A stretch of DNA of 64,000 bases from Shewanella marisflavi (GCF_023283925.1 NZ_JAKIKX010000005.1:186001-250000); one strand, 5' to 3'. Shown: positions 8,719 to 18,869, counted from the first letter of the stretch. Numbers and translations are program-made. Notes: a model not told the origin generated them from the sequence alone.

Positions 8719-8734
8719 ATGTAAGCGCTTACAT
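8719..8734 (-). promoter_or_regulatory. LacI-family operator at the TonB receptor promoter
   Basis: ATGTAAGCGCTTACAT is a perfect 16-bp palindrome with the central CG step typical of LacI-family sites. On the minus strand it is followed directly by a TATACT -10-like hexamer, so a bound repressor would block the promoter. A related but one-base-shorter palindrome, TGTAAAGCTTACA, lies at 8675-8687 in the leader. Confidence 0.85.
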
Positions 8735-8883
8735 AAATTAAGATGATGACGTTTTTATGTCAACCATTTGTGGGTCAAATGTTGGAAAAATGTTTGCCTA
8801 AATTTTTGGGATATTCGCCATAACTTAATCTAACTCATTGTAATGGCGTGATTTAGATGGTATGTCGGGGCGTTCAAATAATC

Positions 8884-8919
8884 ATCTGAAAAAATGTAAG
8901 CGCTTACAGTTTTTCAGAT
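8884..8919 (-). promoter_or_regulatory. LacI operator embedded in a 36-bp palindrome; also a possible terminator of the regulator gene
   Basis: The central TGTAAGCGCTTACA (8895-8908) repeats the operator. It is flanked by ATCTGAAAAA and TTTTTCAGAT, extending the symmetry to 36 bp. On the minus strand the operator hairpin is followed by six T residues, so the same DNA can read as an intrinsic terminator 30-65 bp after the LacI gene. Dual use is an inference from the sequence. Confidence 0.65.
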
Positions 8920-8949
8920 TTTGTCACCCCTGGATGGAGAAAAAATAGA

Positions 8950-9954
8950 TTATGCCTTAGGAGGTTGAACCGATTCTCGTACAACCAGCTCAGGTTCGAA
9001 GCGATGACTAAAGTTCACCTCGCGATTGTCATACACCTCTTTTAAGACCCAATTGGCCGCCATGTGTCCCATATCTTGTATCGGGTTACACACGGTCGTG
9101 AGCTTGGGAGAGATATACCTGGGGAAGGGGATATTGTCGAATCCCACGAAGGAGATATCCTGGGGGACCTGTAATCCTCGCTCGAGGCAGAGCGCAATAG
9201 CACCCGATGCCATCTGATCGTTGGCGCACACCACAGCGGTAAACGGCTGACCACGCTCAAATAGCACCTCCATGCCCTCATAGCCACCTTCTTCACGAAA
9301 ATCGCCTTCGAAAAACAGCCGTTCATCGAAGGTTAGCCCTTTTTCTGTCAGCGCCTGTTTATGGCCTTCGAGACGTTCTCTGGCATCGAGCTTAAAGAGC
9401 GGCCCGGAAATGTAGGCCACCTGCTGATGACCGTGTTCCAGCACGTGGCGACTGGCAAGCAGGCCGCCCTCTAGATTATTCAGGTGTACACAGCGATCTT
9501 CAATGCCATCCACATGGCGGTTGATCAGTACCACAGGGGTTTTGCCCTTGCAGAGTTTCTGCAAGTATTCATTGGAGAGGATTTCGGCATCCACAATCAG
9601 CGCATCGCAGCCGCGAGATAACAGAAACTCTACCGCATCCTTTTCCTGGGCAGCATCACTGTGTCCGGCGGCAATGATCACATGCTTGTTGGCAGCGCGT
9701 AGTACCGATTCGATTTCCCGCATCAAGGGACCGTAAAAAGGGCCATCGAGCTGGGAGACCAAGACGCCAACGCTGTTAGAACGGTTGGACGCCAATGACT
9801 GGGCTATGCTGTTAGGGCGATAACCCAGCTGCTCCATGGCATCATGGACTTTTTTGCATGTCTTTTCGCTGACTTTGCCTGTGTTGTTGACTACCCGGGA
9901 GACGGTCGCTAGCGACACGCCTGCCAGGATGGAAACGTCATAAATTGTGGCCAT
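8950..9954 (-). CDS. bglR: LacI-family repressor of beta-glucoside utilisation
   Basis: A 334-residue regulator. The N-terminal helix-turn-helix (MATIYDVSILAGVSLATVSR, then VVNN) and hinge helix (YRPNSIAQSLAS) are followed by a periplasmic-binding-protein-like effector domain (GVLVSQLDGPFYGPL, FVGFDNIPFPRYISPKLTTV). It is the last gene of a minus-strand operon after the GH1 enzyme and the symporter (gap 23 nt). Identical palindromes around the TonB receptor and one variant ahead of the two sugar operons are its expected targets. The symbol follows published naming of the Shewanella beta-glucoside regulon and is assigned by context. The inducer is probably glucose or a beta-glucoside. Confidence 0.85.
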   Translation of the reverse strand: MATIYDVSILAGVSLATVSRVVNNTGKVSEKTCKKVHDAMEQLGYRPNSIAQSLASNRSNSVGVLVSQLDGPFYGPLMREIESVLRAANKHVIIAAGHSDAAQEKDAVEFLLSRGCDALIVDAEILSNEYLQKLCKGKTPVVLINRHVDGIEDRCVHLNNLEGGLLASRHVLEHGHQQVAYISGPLFKLDARERLEGHKQALTEKGLTFDERLFFEGDFREEGGYEGMEVLFERGQPFTAVVCANDQMASGAIALCLERGLQVPQDISFVGFDNIPFPRYISPKLTTVCNPIQDMGHMAANWVLKEVYDNREVNFSHRFEPELVVRESVQPPKA

Positions 9955-9977
9955 GAGAGCTGGCTTTCCTTGAACTG

Positions 9978-11312
9978 CTATGTGCCTGAATGTTTTTGTT
10001 CCAGCGCCAGACTGATTTGTGCCACGCGCTGACTGTCTAGTGTATAGCGTCGCATGATAAAGGCAACCGCGATTGAAGCCAGTGCCGGATACAGGGTAAA
10101 ACAGAGCACCATGCCATTCAGTGTGTCCTGGCTTTGGGCGGTATCAGCCTGATATCCGTAGGCGGCAAGCAGCCAACCGGCTAAGGCCCCGCCTATAGCC
10201 AGGCCAAGCTTGATAAAGAAGATCACCGATGAGTAGACCAATCCAGTGGTGCGCACCCCGGTTTTAAATTGGCCATAATCCACGGTATCAGCCATTTTGG
10301 CCCATAACAGGGGGGTGCCCATATTGATGGTGAAGTTCCAGGCGACATAGAGCACCAGCGCCAGCATATATTGATCGCTTGGGACAAACCAGGCGAGTAG
10401 GCAAAGTGCGGCGGCAATCAGCTGTAGCCGGATATAGGCCTTGACCTTACATACCTTGTCGGCAAGCTTTTTCGCCAGTCCCACCCCGAAGATATTACCG
10501 ATCACGCCGCAGGTGACGAACAGACTGATCATCTCCTCGCGTCCCAGCACATATTTAACGTAATAGATGGCGAGCGTCGATTTGAGTACCAAGCCGGTGA
10601 GCAAGAAGATGGCCGCTCCCGACAGAACTCGCCACTGATCATTGGCCCACAGCGCCTTGGCTGCAGCCTTTGGATCATCGCCGCTATCATCAGTTGAGAA
10701 ATCCCGTTCCTTGGTGCCGGCAAAACAGAGCAGAAACATCACAGTGCCCACTATGCTCATGGCAAGAATAGTGAGCTGATAGCCCTTGGCCTTGTCTCCT
10801 TCACCAAAAAAATCCACCAGGGGCAGGGTGAGGGAAGTGACCATGAGTCCACCCAACATGGCAAACACAAAGCGGTAGGATTGCACCGACACCCTTTCGG
10901 CCGGATTGGTGGTCAGGGCCGCGCCGAGGGCACAATAGGGAATGTTGATAGCGGTATAGGCCAGCATCAATAACGCATAGGTGATTAGGGCATAGATCTC
11001 TTTGCCGCTTTCGCTAAAGTCGGGTGTGGTAAACGCCAGCACACTGATGGCGCCAAAAGGGAAGGCAAACCAAAGCAGGTAGGGTCGATAGCGGCCGAAG
11101 CGGGTCTTGGTGCGATCGGCAAAGTAGCCCATCAGGGGATCGGTCACCGCATCCATTATGCGTACGGCTAAAAACATGGTGCCAACATAGGCGGCCGATA
11201 TTCCAAAAATGTCGGTGTAGAAAAATGTCAAAAACAGCATGACGGTTTGGAATACTATGTTGCTGGCGGTATCGCCAAGCCCGTAGGCGATTTTTTCTCT
11301 GACGCTTAACAT
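9978..11312 (-). CDS. bglT: GPH-family sugar:cation symporter (beta-glucoside transporter)
   Basis: A 444-residue inner-membrane protein with about 12 helices and the signature of the glycoside-pentoside-hexuronide family: MLSVREKIAYGLGDTASNI at the N-terminus, RIMDAVTDPLMGYFADRTKTRFGRYRPY in loop 2-3, and MADTVDYGQFKTGVRTTGLVYS in the second half. Relatives include MelB and XylP, which couple sugar entry to Na+ or H+. It lies 14 nt after the GH1 gene and just before the LacI gene, so it probably brings beta-glucosides from the periplasm to the cytosolic GH1 enzyme. Substrate inferred from operon. Confidence 0.88.
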   Translation of the reverse strand: MLSVREKIAYGLGDTASNIVFQTVMLFLTFFYTDIFGISAAYVGTMFLAVRIMDAVTDPLMGYFADRTKTRFGRYRPYLLWFAFPFGAISVLAFTTPDFSESGKEIYALITYALLMLAYTAINIPYCALGAALTTNPAERVSVQSYRFVFAMLGGLMVTSLTLPLVDFFGEGDKAKGYQLTILAMSIVGTVMFLLCFAGTKERDFSTDDSGDDPKAAAKALWANDQWRVLSGAAIFLLTGLVLKSTLAIYYVKYVLGREEMISLFVTCGVIGNIFGVGLAKKLADKVCKVKAYIRLQLIAAALCLLAWFVPSDQYMLALVLYVAWNFTINMGTPLLWAKMADTVDYGQFKTGVRTTGLVYSSVIFFIKLGLAIGGALAGWLLAAYGYQADTAQSQDTLNGMVLCFTLYPALASIAVAFIMRRYTLDSQRVAQISLALEQKHSGT

Positions 11313-11326
11313 GGCGACCTCCTTTG

Positions 11327-12685
11327 TTATTGTTGGCTTAGCGAGTGTCTGAGTGCAAGCATTTCTTGGTAGGCCTTGGCGCTCGATTTGAGGGTGCGTT
11401 CTTGGGTGGTGTAGTCAACGTATACCAAGCCAAAGCGTTTACGATAGCCTTCGGCCCATTCGAAGTTATCCATCAAACTCCAGGCGAAGTAGCCTTTAAC
11501 CTCTACGCCCGCTTCAATAGCGTCATGTACTGCCAGCAGGTGTGATTGTAGATAGTCGAGTCGCATTGGGTCATGTACCTCACCTTCGCGGACCATATCG
11601 TCTTCGGCGGCGCCGTTCTCCGTGATGTAGATAGGTGGCAGGTCAAATGTCTGTGACAGGTCCTTTAACAGATCGGTAAAGGCATCTGGGCAGATCTCCC
11701 AGTCCATGGCTGTGCGGGGAACATTCGCTATGCGCACGTCCTCAAAGCCCAAATCGCCACCGGCTTGATACACATTACGGGTGTAATAGTTAATGCCGAG
11801 GTAATCCATTTTCTCTTGAATGATCTCCATGTCACCGGGCTGTACGGGTGGCTGCTCATCTGTGTCTAGGCTATTGATGATGTCGGGATAACGGCCTTCC
11901 ATCAGTGGCATCAAATACCAAATATTATGGTATTCATGAGCTTTGCGGGCAGCCTCTCGATCTGCTTCGCAGTCCTGGAAGGCGTAGGCGGGGCTGAAGT
12001 TAAGGACTATGCCAGCCTTGGCATGGGGGGCGAAACGGCGAATTTCAGCCATGGCCAGGCCATGGGCTAACAGCAGGTGATGGGCGGCGGCACGGCCTTC
12101 CTTGCGACTGCAATGTCCGGGGGCGTGAATACCTACCTCATAGCCAAGAAAGGCGCTGCAAAATGGTTCGTTAAGGGTGGAGTAGGCATAGACACGCTCT
12201 CCTAGTGCCTGAACCACAATGCGGGTGTAATGGGCGAAGGCGAGGGCAGTATCTCGGTTAAGCCAGCCTCCCTTATCTTCAAGATGTTGAGGTAAATCCC
12301 AGTGATATAAGGTAACAAACACCTTGATATTACGCAGGTTAAGCGCATCGATCAGGCCAGAGTAAAACGCCATTCCCTCACGATTGATGCTGCCATCCTG
12401 GTTCAGCACTCGCCCCCAGGAGATTGACAACCGGTAAGCATCGACACCGAGGGAAGCGATTAACGCCACATCTTCGCGCCAGCGGTTGATATGATCACAG
12501 GCCACTTCGCCATTCGAGCCATCGGCAATCTTTCCGGGCTGGGCGCAAAAAGTATCCCAAATACAGGGAAGACGATGGTGAAGATCACCTTCAATTTGAA
12601 AAGAAGCAGTGGCGACCCCGAACAAAAAGTCTTTTTGCATCATGGCCGAATCACTCGGTAGTGTGAATGCTGGTATTTGTTTCAT
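11327..12685 (-). CDS. bglA: GH1 beta-glucosidase
   Basis: A 452-residue cytosolic glycoside hydrolase of family 1. FLFGVATASFQIEGD marks the N-terminal strand of the TIM barrel. The acid/base glutamate lies in TLNEPF and the nucleophile in YITENGA. SLMDNFEWAEGYRKRFGLVYVDY is the aglycone-site signature. It hydrolyses terminal beta-D-glucosyl residues (cellobiose, aryl-glucosides). The start at 12685 (MKQIPAF) is preceded by AGGAA; an in-frame GTG at 12718 has weaker support. First gene of the operon with the symporter and LacI regulator, divergent from the transporter at 12897, sharing the control region at 12774-12815. Confidence 0.92.
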   Translation of the reverse strand: MKQIPAFTLPSDSAMMQKDFLFGVATASFQIEGDLHHRLPCIWDTFCAQPGKIADGSNGEVACDHINRWREDVALIASLGVDAYRLSISWGRVLNQDGSINREGMAFYSGLIDALNLRNIKVFVTLYHWDLPQHLEDKGGWLNRDTALAFAHYTRIVVQALGERVYAYSTLNEPFCSAFLGYEVGIHAPGHCSRKEGRAAAHHLLLAHGLAMAEIRRFAPHAKAGIVLNFSPAYAFQDCEADREAARKAHEYHNIWYLMPLMEGRYPDIINSLDTDEQPPVQPGDMEIIQEKMDYLGINYYTRNVYQAGGDLGFEDVRIANVPRTAMDWEICPDAFTDLLKDLSQTFDLPPIYITENGAAEDDMVREGEVHDPMRLDYLQSHLLAVHDAIEAGVEVKGYFAWSLMDNFEWAEGYRKRFGLVYVDYTTQERTLKSSAKAYQEMLALRHSLSQQ

Positions 12686-12773
12686 TGTTGTTCTGTTCCT
12701 GAAATTGTCCCTACTCACCTGTGGTGCCTGCCACTGACCCTGATGGATTCAATGATTCCTTGGGCAAAATAGG

Positions 12774-12815
12774 TTGACAAGGGTTAAGGTAATGTTAAAA
12801 ATGAAAGCGCTTACA
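12774..12815 (+). promoter_or_regulatory. Promoter and LacI-type operator between the two sugar operons
   Basis: TTGACA (12774-12779) and TAAAAA (12796-12801), 16 nt apart, form a plausible plus-strand promoter. TGAAAGCGCTTACA (12802-12815), a one-mismatch version of the perfect operators near 8.7-8.9 kb, directly follows the -10. Repression of the plus-strand operon, and perhaps of the divergent GH1 operon, is inferred. Confidence 0.65.
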
Positions 12816-12896
12816 TTAATCTAGTGGCAGAACCGAAAAAGGTCAATCACCAATATGGTTCACACTGCCCAACGCAGCAAATTTAGGGGAGAGAAG

Positions 12897-14159
12897 ATGG
12901 CAACCACACCTAGCCAGAGTGTTGCAGTATCGCAAGGCGGCCAGACGGAAAACAACCGTTTTGCGTTGGTCTCATTGACGACTTTGTTTTTTATGTGGGG
13001 GTTTATTACCTGCCTGAATGACATTCTAATTCCGCATCTTAAAGCGGTATTTAACTTAAATTATACCCAGGCGATGCTGATCCAGTTCTGCTTCTTCGGC
13101 GCTTACTTCTTGGTATCCGTGCCAGCGGGTGTCATGGTAAAACGCTTGGGTTATCAAAAGGGCATAGTACTGGGGCTGCTCATCGCTGCGCTTGGCTGTG
13201 GCCTGTTTTACCCGGCAGCGGCTATAGCCAGCTACGGATTATTTCTGGGCGCGCTTTTCGTCTTGGCCAGCGGTATAACCGTGTTACAGGTGGCAGCGAA
13301 CCCTTATGTGACAGCGCTAGGTTCGGTGGAGACGGCATCGAGCCGCCTGACACTGACTCAGGCGTTTAACTCCCTTGGCACCACAGTTGCGCCAGCTTTT
13401 GGTTCAGTGCTGATTTTGTCGGTCGCGGTGGAAGCATCAGCGCAAGCAGAGGCCGAAGCGGTCAAACTGCCGTATCTGCTCCTGTGTGGCATGTTGCTCA
13501 TTCTGGCTGTGGTGTTTGCGCTGCTTAAATTACCCCATATTCAAGGGCAGGAAGAAGAAACCCTTACAGGTGCTGAGGCAAGTAAGCCGGTTTCGGCGCT
13601 GAGTCATCGTCATCTGGTATTAGGGGCTGTCGGTATTTTTGTGTATGTGGGCGGCGAAGTGGCTATCGGCAGTTTGCTGGTGAATTTCCTCGGTCAAGCT
13701 CATGTGGCGGCAATGGCTGAAGCCGAAGCGGCGCACTATATCGCCTTTTACTGGGGAGGCGCCATGGTCGGTCGCTTTATCGGGGCTGCTGTGATGCAAA
13801 AAATTCCGGCGGGCAAGGTGCTTGGCTTTAATGCCACCATGGCAGCGCTCCTGGTGGTGGTGGCTGTGGTCAGCGAAGGGGCCGTGGCCATGTGGTCGAT
13901 TCTGGCTGTGGGCCTGTTTAACTCTATTATGTTCCCTACCATTTTCAGTTTGGCATTGAAAAACTTAGGTCCAGCCACTGCACAGGGTAGCGGTATCTTA
14001 TGTCTGGCGATTGTGGGTGGAGCAGTCGTGCCACTGGCTCAAGGTATGCTTGCCGATGCGGCGGGCTTATCCGTGTCCTTCTTACTGCCGGTTCTTTGTT
14101 ACGCCTATATCTTGTTTTATGGACTTAACGGGTCAAAGCCTGCGGAGGAACGCGCATGA
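12897..14159 (+). CDS. gluP: Glucose/galactose-type MFS transporter (FucP/GluP family)
   Basis: A roughly 420-residue, 12-helix major facilitator of the fucose/glucose-galactose:H+ symporter family. Family marks are [20 protein letters not shown] in helix 1, [13 protein letters not shown] in helix 4 and [21 protein letters not shown] in the second half. It probably moves glucose released by periplasmic hydrolysis into the cell. The start at 12897 follows a strong GGGGAGAG; an in-frame ATG at 12855 lacks one. The stop overlaps the GH3 start (ATGA), and the ROK kinase follows, giving a transport-hydrolysis-phosphorylation operon. Confidence 0.88.
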   Translation: MATTPSQSVAVSQGGQTENNRFALVSLTTLFFMWGFITCLNDILIPHLKAVFNLNYTQAMLIQFCFFGAYFLVSVPAGVMVKRLGYQKGIVLGLLIAALGCGLFYPAAAIASYGLFLGALFVLASGITVLQVAANPYVTALGSVETASSRLTLTQAFNSLGTTVAPAFGSVLILSVAVEASAQAEAEAVKLPYLLLCGMLLILAVVFALLKLPHIQGQEEETLTGAEASKPVSALSHRHLVLGAVGIFVYVGGEVAIGSLLVNFLGQAHVAAMAEAEAAHYIAFYWGGAMVGRFIGAAVMQKIPAGKVLGFNATMAALLVVVAVVSEGAVAMWSILAVGLFNSIMFPTIFSLALKNLGPATAQGSGILCLAIVGGAVVPLAQGMLADAAGLSVSFLLPVLCYAYILFYGLNGSKPAEERA

Positions 14160-16756
14160 AACGGACGCTAACGCGAACAGAGGCGCTGATCTGTGGCGTG
14201 CTGGGGTTGACCACTGTGATGGCGGCGCCAAGCGGGGCAACAACCGCAGAAACTGGCTCATCCATAGATGGCAAACGTGTCGAGTTGTGGCCACAAGGCG
14301 TGTATCGCGCGCCTGTAGATGCCACCCTTGAGGCCCGGGTTGATGCACTGCTTGAGCAGATGAGCCTTGAGCAGAAGGTCGCGCAAATCATCCAGCCTGA
14401 AATACGTGATTTTAGCGTAGAGGATATGCGCCGCTTTGGTTTTGGTTCTTTCTTAAACGGTGGCGGTTCTTTTCCAGGTAACAATAGCAAGGCCACCGCA
14501 GCCGATTGGGTAAAGCTTGCAGATGCTATGTATCAGGCGGCCATGGATACTGAGCTAGATGGCATTGCCATACCGCCCATATGGGGTACCGATGCGGTAC
14601 ATGGTCATGGCAATGTGTTTGGCGCGACCTTGTTCCCGCACAACATAGGTTTGGGCGCAGCGCAAAACCCAGCGCTTATCAAAGCAATCGCGGCAGCGAC
14701 GGCCAAGGAAGTGCGGGCGACGGGGATCGACTGGGTGTTTGCTCCCACTGTGGCGCTGGTGGACAACCTGCGCTGGGGTCGAACTTACGAAGGTTATGCC
14801 CGCGATCCAGAACTGATTGAACGTTATGCTCGCGCCTTTGTGGCAGGTATGCAGGGCGAAGGTGATGCCTGGCTGGATGGCGAGCATACTCTGGCGACTG
14901 CCAAGCATTTCATTGGTGATGGCGGCACAGAAAATGGCGATGACCGAGGCGATACCCGGGTAGATGAACAGACCCTTATCGCCAGGCATGGACTGGGGTA
15001 TGTAGGGGCGCTTGAGCAAGGCGTGCAAACCGTGATGGCTTCGTTTAACAGCTGGAATGGTGAAAAGCTTCATGGTAGCCAGTATCTCCTTACTCAAGTG
15101 CTTAAACAGCGGTTGGGATTTGACGGTGTTGTGGTAGGCGATTGGTTGGGGCATGGCTTTGTGCCAGGCTGCAGCTATGAGCGCTGCGCCGCCGCGATCA
15201 ACGCGGGGGTGGATATTTTGATGGCCCCTGGTGATAGCTGGAAGGCGCTTTATCCTAATACCATTGCCGACGTTAAATCTGGTGCCGTACCGAAAAGTCG
15301 TCTCGATGATGCGGTGAAGCGTATTCTGCGGGTTAAGCTGCGCGCCGGACTCTTTGACGGGGTGTCTCCCGCAAAACGACTTTTTGCCGGTGATGCCAGC
15401 TGGATTGGACATCCTGAGCATAGGGCGCTTGCCAGAAAAGCGGTGGCAGAGTCTTTGGTACTGCTGAAAAACAACCCAGTTGATGGAGCGCCTTTGTTGC
15501 CCATCAAGTCATCTGCCAAGGTGCTGGTGATAGGTGAAGGGGCGGATAATGTTCCCCAGCAGTCTGGTGGCTGGAGCATGACCTGGCAGGGTACTGACGT
15601 GACCAATGCTGACTTCCCAGGTGCCACCTCTATATTTGCTGGGTTCGCCGAGGCGCTTAAGGCCGGCGGCGGTGAGGCACGTCTCAGTGTCGATGGCAGT
15701 ATCCCCGAAGATTTTAAGCCGGACCTAGTGGTAGCTGTGTTTGGTGAGTCGCCTTACGCCGAGGGCAATGGCGACCTGGATAATCTTGAATACCAGCGTG
15801 GCGATAAGCGTGATTTAGCCATGTTAGCACGCGTCAAGGCGGCAGATTTGCCCTTGGTGTCTGTGTTCTTGTCAGGCCGGCCGCTATGGATGAACCCTGA
15901 GCTTAACGCATCAGATGCCTTTGTCGCTGCTTGGCTACCAGGCAGCGAGGGCGCAGGTGTGGCCGATGTGCTGGTAGGCGATAAAGCGGCTAAGCCAAGA
16001 CAGGACTTTGTTGGACGTCTGCCGTTTCCCTGGCCGGCAACCCCTGCTGACGATGGTTTTCAATTAGCGGGTAGCAATGCAAGCGCCCAGGCTGAATCGT
16101 CGAAGGCGCCACTGTTCCCCCTTTGGGAAGGTTTTAGTTATCAAGAGGATGCCTCGCTTGCCAAGCTAGAAGAGTCTAGCGGTGATGAAGGGGTTCCAAC
16201 CAGACTGGCCATTTTCGATAAGGCTCTGAAGGCGCCCTGGCATCTGGCCGTAGGGGACGAGGCTAGCATGCATAGGGTAGGGGCAGGAGTATGGCAGCAA
16301 GGGCCCTGGTCGGTAAGAAGCATTAACCGAGAGGTACAAGAAGATGCGCGCCGCTTTAGCTTTGCCGCTGCTGGACGCTTGAGTTTTAGGGATGATTTCC
16401 CCATGGACCTGCGCCGCTTTAATCGTGAAACAGCGGTGCTGGGCTTTGATGCTGTGCTTGAGAAAACCCCTGCTAATGCAGAGCTTTCCATGCAGTGCGA
16501 AGGTGCATGTGGTCAGGCGCTTAATCTGAGTACGAGTTTGGTGGCCGATGGCCAATGGCGTCGCTATCAGGTACCACTTAGCTGCTTTGGCCTTGGTGTC
16601 AAAGAGCTGAGTAGCGTGTTTAGCCCAATGACCTTAGCGCTTGGTGCGGGTGATGTACTCACCTTGGCAAATATCGCGATTGAAGAGGCCAAAACACAAA
16701 GTAGTGATTCGCCATCGCCTCATGTTTTGCTGTCAGATTGCGGCAAGCATCAGTGA
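14156..16756 (+). CDS. GH3 beta-glucosidase with C-terminal galactose-binding-like domain
   Basis: An 866-residue secreted or periplasmic glycoside hydrolase of family 3. Residues 1-28 look like a signal peptide. The TIM barrel (about 60-400) contains [36 protein letters not shown] and the nucleophile aspartate in [11 protein letters not shown]. The alpha/beta sandwich follows ([27 protein letters not shown]). The last 200 residues form an ExoP-type beta-sandwich often seen in 1,3/1,4-beta-glucanases. It releases glucose from beta-glucan oligosaccharides. It overlaps the upstream transporter by 4 nt, indicating coupled translation. Confidence 0.9.
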   Translation: MKRTLTRTEALICGVLGLTTVMAAPSGATTAETGSSIDGKRVELWPQGVYRAPVDATLEARVDALLEQMSLEQKVAQIIQPEIRDFSVEDMRRFGFGSFLNGGGSFPGNNSKATAADWVKLADAMYQAAMDTELDGIAIPPIWGTDAVHGHGNVFGATLFPHNIGLGAAQNPALIKAIAAATAKEVRATGIDWVFAPTVALVDNLRWGRTYEGYARDPELIERYARAFVAGMQGEGDAWLDGEHTLATAKHFIGDGGTENGDDRGDTRVDEQTLIARHGLGYVGALEQGVQTVMASFNSWNGEKLHGSQYLLTQVLKQRLGFDGVVVGDWLGHGFVPGCSYERCAAAINAGVDILMAPGDSWKALYPNTIADVKSGAVPKSRLDDAVKRILRVKLRAGLFDGVSPAKRLFAGDASWIGHPEHRALARKAVAESLVLLKNNPVDGAPLLPIKSSAKVLVIGEGADNVPQQSGGWSMTWQGTDVTNADFPGATSIFAGFAEALKAGGGEARLSVDGSIPEDFKPDLVVAVFGESPYAEGNGDLDNLEYQRGDKRDLAMLARVKAADLPLVSVFLSGRPLWMNPELNASDAFVAAWLPGSEGAGVADVLVGDKAAKPRQDFVGRLPFPWPATPADDGFQLAGSNASAQAESSKAPLFPLWEGFSYQEDASLAKLEESSGDEGVPTRLAIFDKALKAPWHLAVGDEASMHRVGAGVWQQGPWSVRSINREVQEDARRFSFAAAGRLSFRDDFPMDLRRFNRETAVLGFDAVLEKTPANAELSMQCEGACGQALNLSTSLVADGQWRRYQVPLSCFGLGVKELSSVFSPMTLALGAGDVLTLANIAIEEAKTQSSDSPSPHVLLSDCGKHQ

Positions 16757-16789
16757 CTTTAATGATTTAACAGGTATTTGGAGAGCAGC

Positions 16790-17722
16790 ATGTACCGAAG
16801 TGGGATAGATCTGGGCGGCACCAAGATTGAGTTGGTGACCTTGAACGACAATGGCGAAGAGGTGTTTCGCAAACGCGTTGCCACACCAAAGGAGTACCGT
16901 GCCACGCTGGAGGCGGTAGCATCCCTGGTTCACGCTTCTGAAAACGAGACCGGCCAGGTGGCCAGCATTGGCATAGGGATCCCTGGAGTGGTATCTGCAG
17001 TCACTGGTAGGGTAAAAAACTCCAATGCAGTATGGCTCAATGGCCAACCTATGGATAAAGACTTGGGAGCTATGCTGTCACGTGAAGTGCGTATCGCCAA
17101 CGATGCCAACTGCTTTGCGCTTTCTGAAGCGGTCGACGGTAGCGGAGCAGGTAAAGCTGTAGTGTTTGGCGCCATACTGGGAACAGGCTGTGGCGCCGGG
17201 ATCGCTATTAACCATAAGGTGCACGGCGGCGGCAACGGTATCGGCGGCGAATGGGGCCATAACCCCTTGCCTTGGATGACGGCCGACGAGTTCAACTCTA
17301 CACGCTGTTTTTGCGGCAATGCCGACTGTATCGAGACCTTCGTATCCGGTACAGGGTTTGTGCGTGACTTTCGTGCTCATGGCGGCGAGGCAGCCAGCGG
17401 TATCGAGATCGTCGCCTTGATGGCCAAGGGCGACCCTCTGGCCGAGGCGGCATTTGGTCGTTTTATCGATCGTCTGGCTCGTGCGCTGGCTCATGTGATA
17501 AACGCATTGGATCCCGATGTGATCGTGCTTGGTGGAGGTGTCTCCAACATAGATCTGATTTATGAGTATCTGCCTGCACTACTTCCCAAGTATGTGCTTG
17601 GTGGTGAGTGTGCGACGCAGGTGGTGAAAAATCGCCACGGTGCCTCATCGGGCGTTCGAGGGGCTGCCTGGCTTTGGGCTCCTGGTGAGCATGCGGCTTT
17701 ACCTGGGCTGACCACAGCGTGA
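16790..17722 (+). CDS. ROK-family sugar kinase (glucokinase/fructokinase type)
   Basis: A 310-residue ATP-dependent hexose kinase. The N-terminal phosphate-binding motif is GIDLGGTKIELV. The sugar-binding region contains ANDANCFALSEA and GTGCGAGIAI. The ROK zinc site is the CFCGNADCIETF cluster preceded by a histidine in EWGHNPL. Last gene of the gluP-GH3-kinase operon, so it most likely phosphorylates glucose from beta-glucoside breakdown. Start at 16790 follows GGAGA; a TTG four codons earlier is less likely. Fructose as substrate cannot be excluded. Confidence 0.87.
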   Translation: MYRSGIDLGGTKIELVTLNDNGEEVFRKRVATPKEYRATLEAVASLVHASENETGQVASIGIGIPGVVSAVTGRVKNSNAVWLNGQPMDKDLGAMLSREVRIANDANCFALSEAVDGSGAGKAVVFGAILGTGCGAGIAINHKVHGGGNGIGGEWGHNPLPWMTADEFNSTRCFCGNADCIETFVSGTGFVRDFRAHGGEAASGIEIVALMAKGDPLAEAAFGRFIDRLARALAHVINALDPDVIVLGGGVSNIDLIYEYLPALLPKYVLGGECATQVVKNRHGASSGVRGAAWLWAPGEHAALPGLTTA

Positions 17723-17779
17723 TAATGCCGCTAGCTATCGGAGATTTTTAGGTTTTACGATTCACTTTCTGTCTGTAAT

Positions 17780-17802
17780 GCCTCAGGGATGAGGCCCTTT
17801 TT
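17780..17802 (+). terminator. Rho-independent terminator of the gluP operon
   Basis: GCCTC-AGGGAT-GAGGC stem-loop followed by CC and a run of T, about 60 bp after the kinase stop. The stem is short, so strength is moderate. Confidence 0.6.
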
Positions 17803-17933
17803 GTACTTGTGTATTTGGCGCCCGGTCTTTTCGATTGAGGCGCCGTTTTTTATTCTGCACACACCATTGTAAAGTGATCATCGCCTCGGCAGAATAGTCG
17901 CCTGCTATTGGCTTATAGAGGTTTGGGGGAAGT

Positions 17934-18830
17934 GTGGCGAATTTGATGTTATTGATGGCGGCTGCCATTTGGGGCTTTGGCTTCGTGGCGCAGCGTCTGG
18001 GGATGGAGAGTCTCGAGCCTTTTGCCTTTAATGGTCTGCGTTTTGTGATTGGCGCACTGAGTTTGCTGCCACTGATCTGGATATTGAAACGTCGGGGCAG
18101 ACTCAAAGGCGTGGCTGACAAAGATTTTTTACGCCAAGTACTCATAGGGTCACTTGGATGTGGCGGTATTTTATTTATCGCAGCTTCTTTCCAGCAGGTT
18201 GGCTTATTGCACACCACGGCCGCTAATGCTGGTTTTATTACCGGGCTCTACATCGTGCTGGTGCCAGTGCTCGGGTTGTTTTTAAAACACAGCACCGGCA
18301 GCAACACTTGGCTTGGTTGCGCCGTCGCCGCGGTGGGGCTCTATTTCTTAAGTGTGGGTGAGAATTTTACCATCGCATACGGTGATGGTTTGCAGCTGGT
18401 TGGCGCACTCTTTTGGGCGATGCATATACTGGCGGTGGACCATTTTGCCCGTAGAGTTGCTCCTGTGGTATTAGCTTGTGGCCAGTTTTTGGTGTGCGCT
18501 CTGGCCAGTTTTGTGGTCTCTTTGGCTATGGAGACCACTAGCATGGCGGGAATTCAAGCCGCCTGGGGCGCACTGGCCTATGCCGGTTTGGTCTCAGTCG
18601 GGGTGGCCTATACGCTGCAGGTGCTGGCGCAAAAACATGCTCATCCGGCCCACGCGGCCATTATCTTAAGCCTGGAGACGGTATTTGCCGCCATAGGTGG
18701 CGTGTTATTTCTGGGTGAAAGTCTGTCAGGTCGGGCGCTTTTCGGCTGTGGCTTGATGCTGCTGGGGATGTTGATAAGCCAGTTGCCGCTGCGGTATTTG
18801 ATAAAATCGAGACACCAAAAAGCGGCATAA
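17934..18830 (+). CDS. EamA-family (DMT) inner-membrane transporter
   Basis: A 298-residue protein with ten predicted helices arranged as two EamA repeats. Repeat one begins ANLMLLMAAAIWGFGFVAQR and includes GLYIVLVPVLGLFLK; repeat two begins YGDGLQLVGALFWAMHILAV and ends SLETVFAAIGGVLFLGE. Such proteins export amino acids or metabolites; the substrate is unknown. The GTG start at 17934 follows a strong GGGGGA. The gene is monocistronic and its stop codon lies inside the bidirectional terminator at 18817. Confidence 0.85.
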   Translation: MANLMLLMAAAIWGFGFVAQRLGMESLEPFAFNGLRFVIGALSLLPLIWILKRRGRLKGVADKDFLRQVLIGSLGCGGILFIAASFQQVGLLHTTAANAGFITGLYIVLVPVLGLFLKHSTGSNTWLGCAVAAVGLYFLSVGENFTIAYGDGLQLVGALFWAMHILAVDHFARRVAPVVLACGQFLVCALASFVVSLAMETTSMAGIQAAWGALAYAGLVSVGVAYTLQVLAQKHAHPAHAAIILSLETVFAAIGGVLFLGESLSGRALFGCGLMLLGMLISQLPLRYLIKSRHQKAA

Positions 18831-18842
18831 CTGCCGCTTTTT
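18817..18842 (+). terminator. Bidirectional rho-independent terminator
   Basis: AAAAAGCGGCA-TAAC-TGCCGCTTTTT. The A-tract and T-tract flank a perfect stem, so it can end both the EamA transcript (plus) and the convergent gcvR-like transcript (minus). Confidence 0.85.
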
Positions 18843-18869
18843 GCTTGAGCCTTTATTAAGAATTAGGCG

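Noticed and set aside
14555..15421. 288-codon open frame on the minus strand inside the GH3 gene
   Set aside because: Antisense to a well-supported glycosidase; the product has no recognisable features and arises from codon bias.
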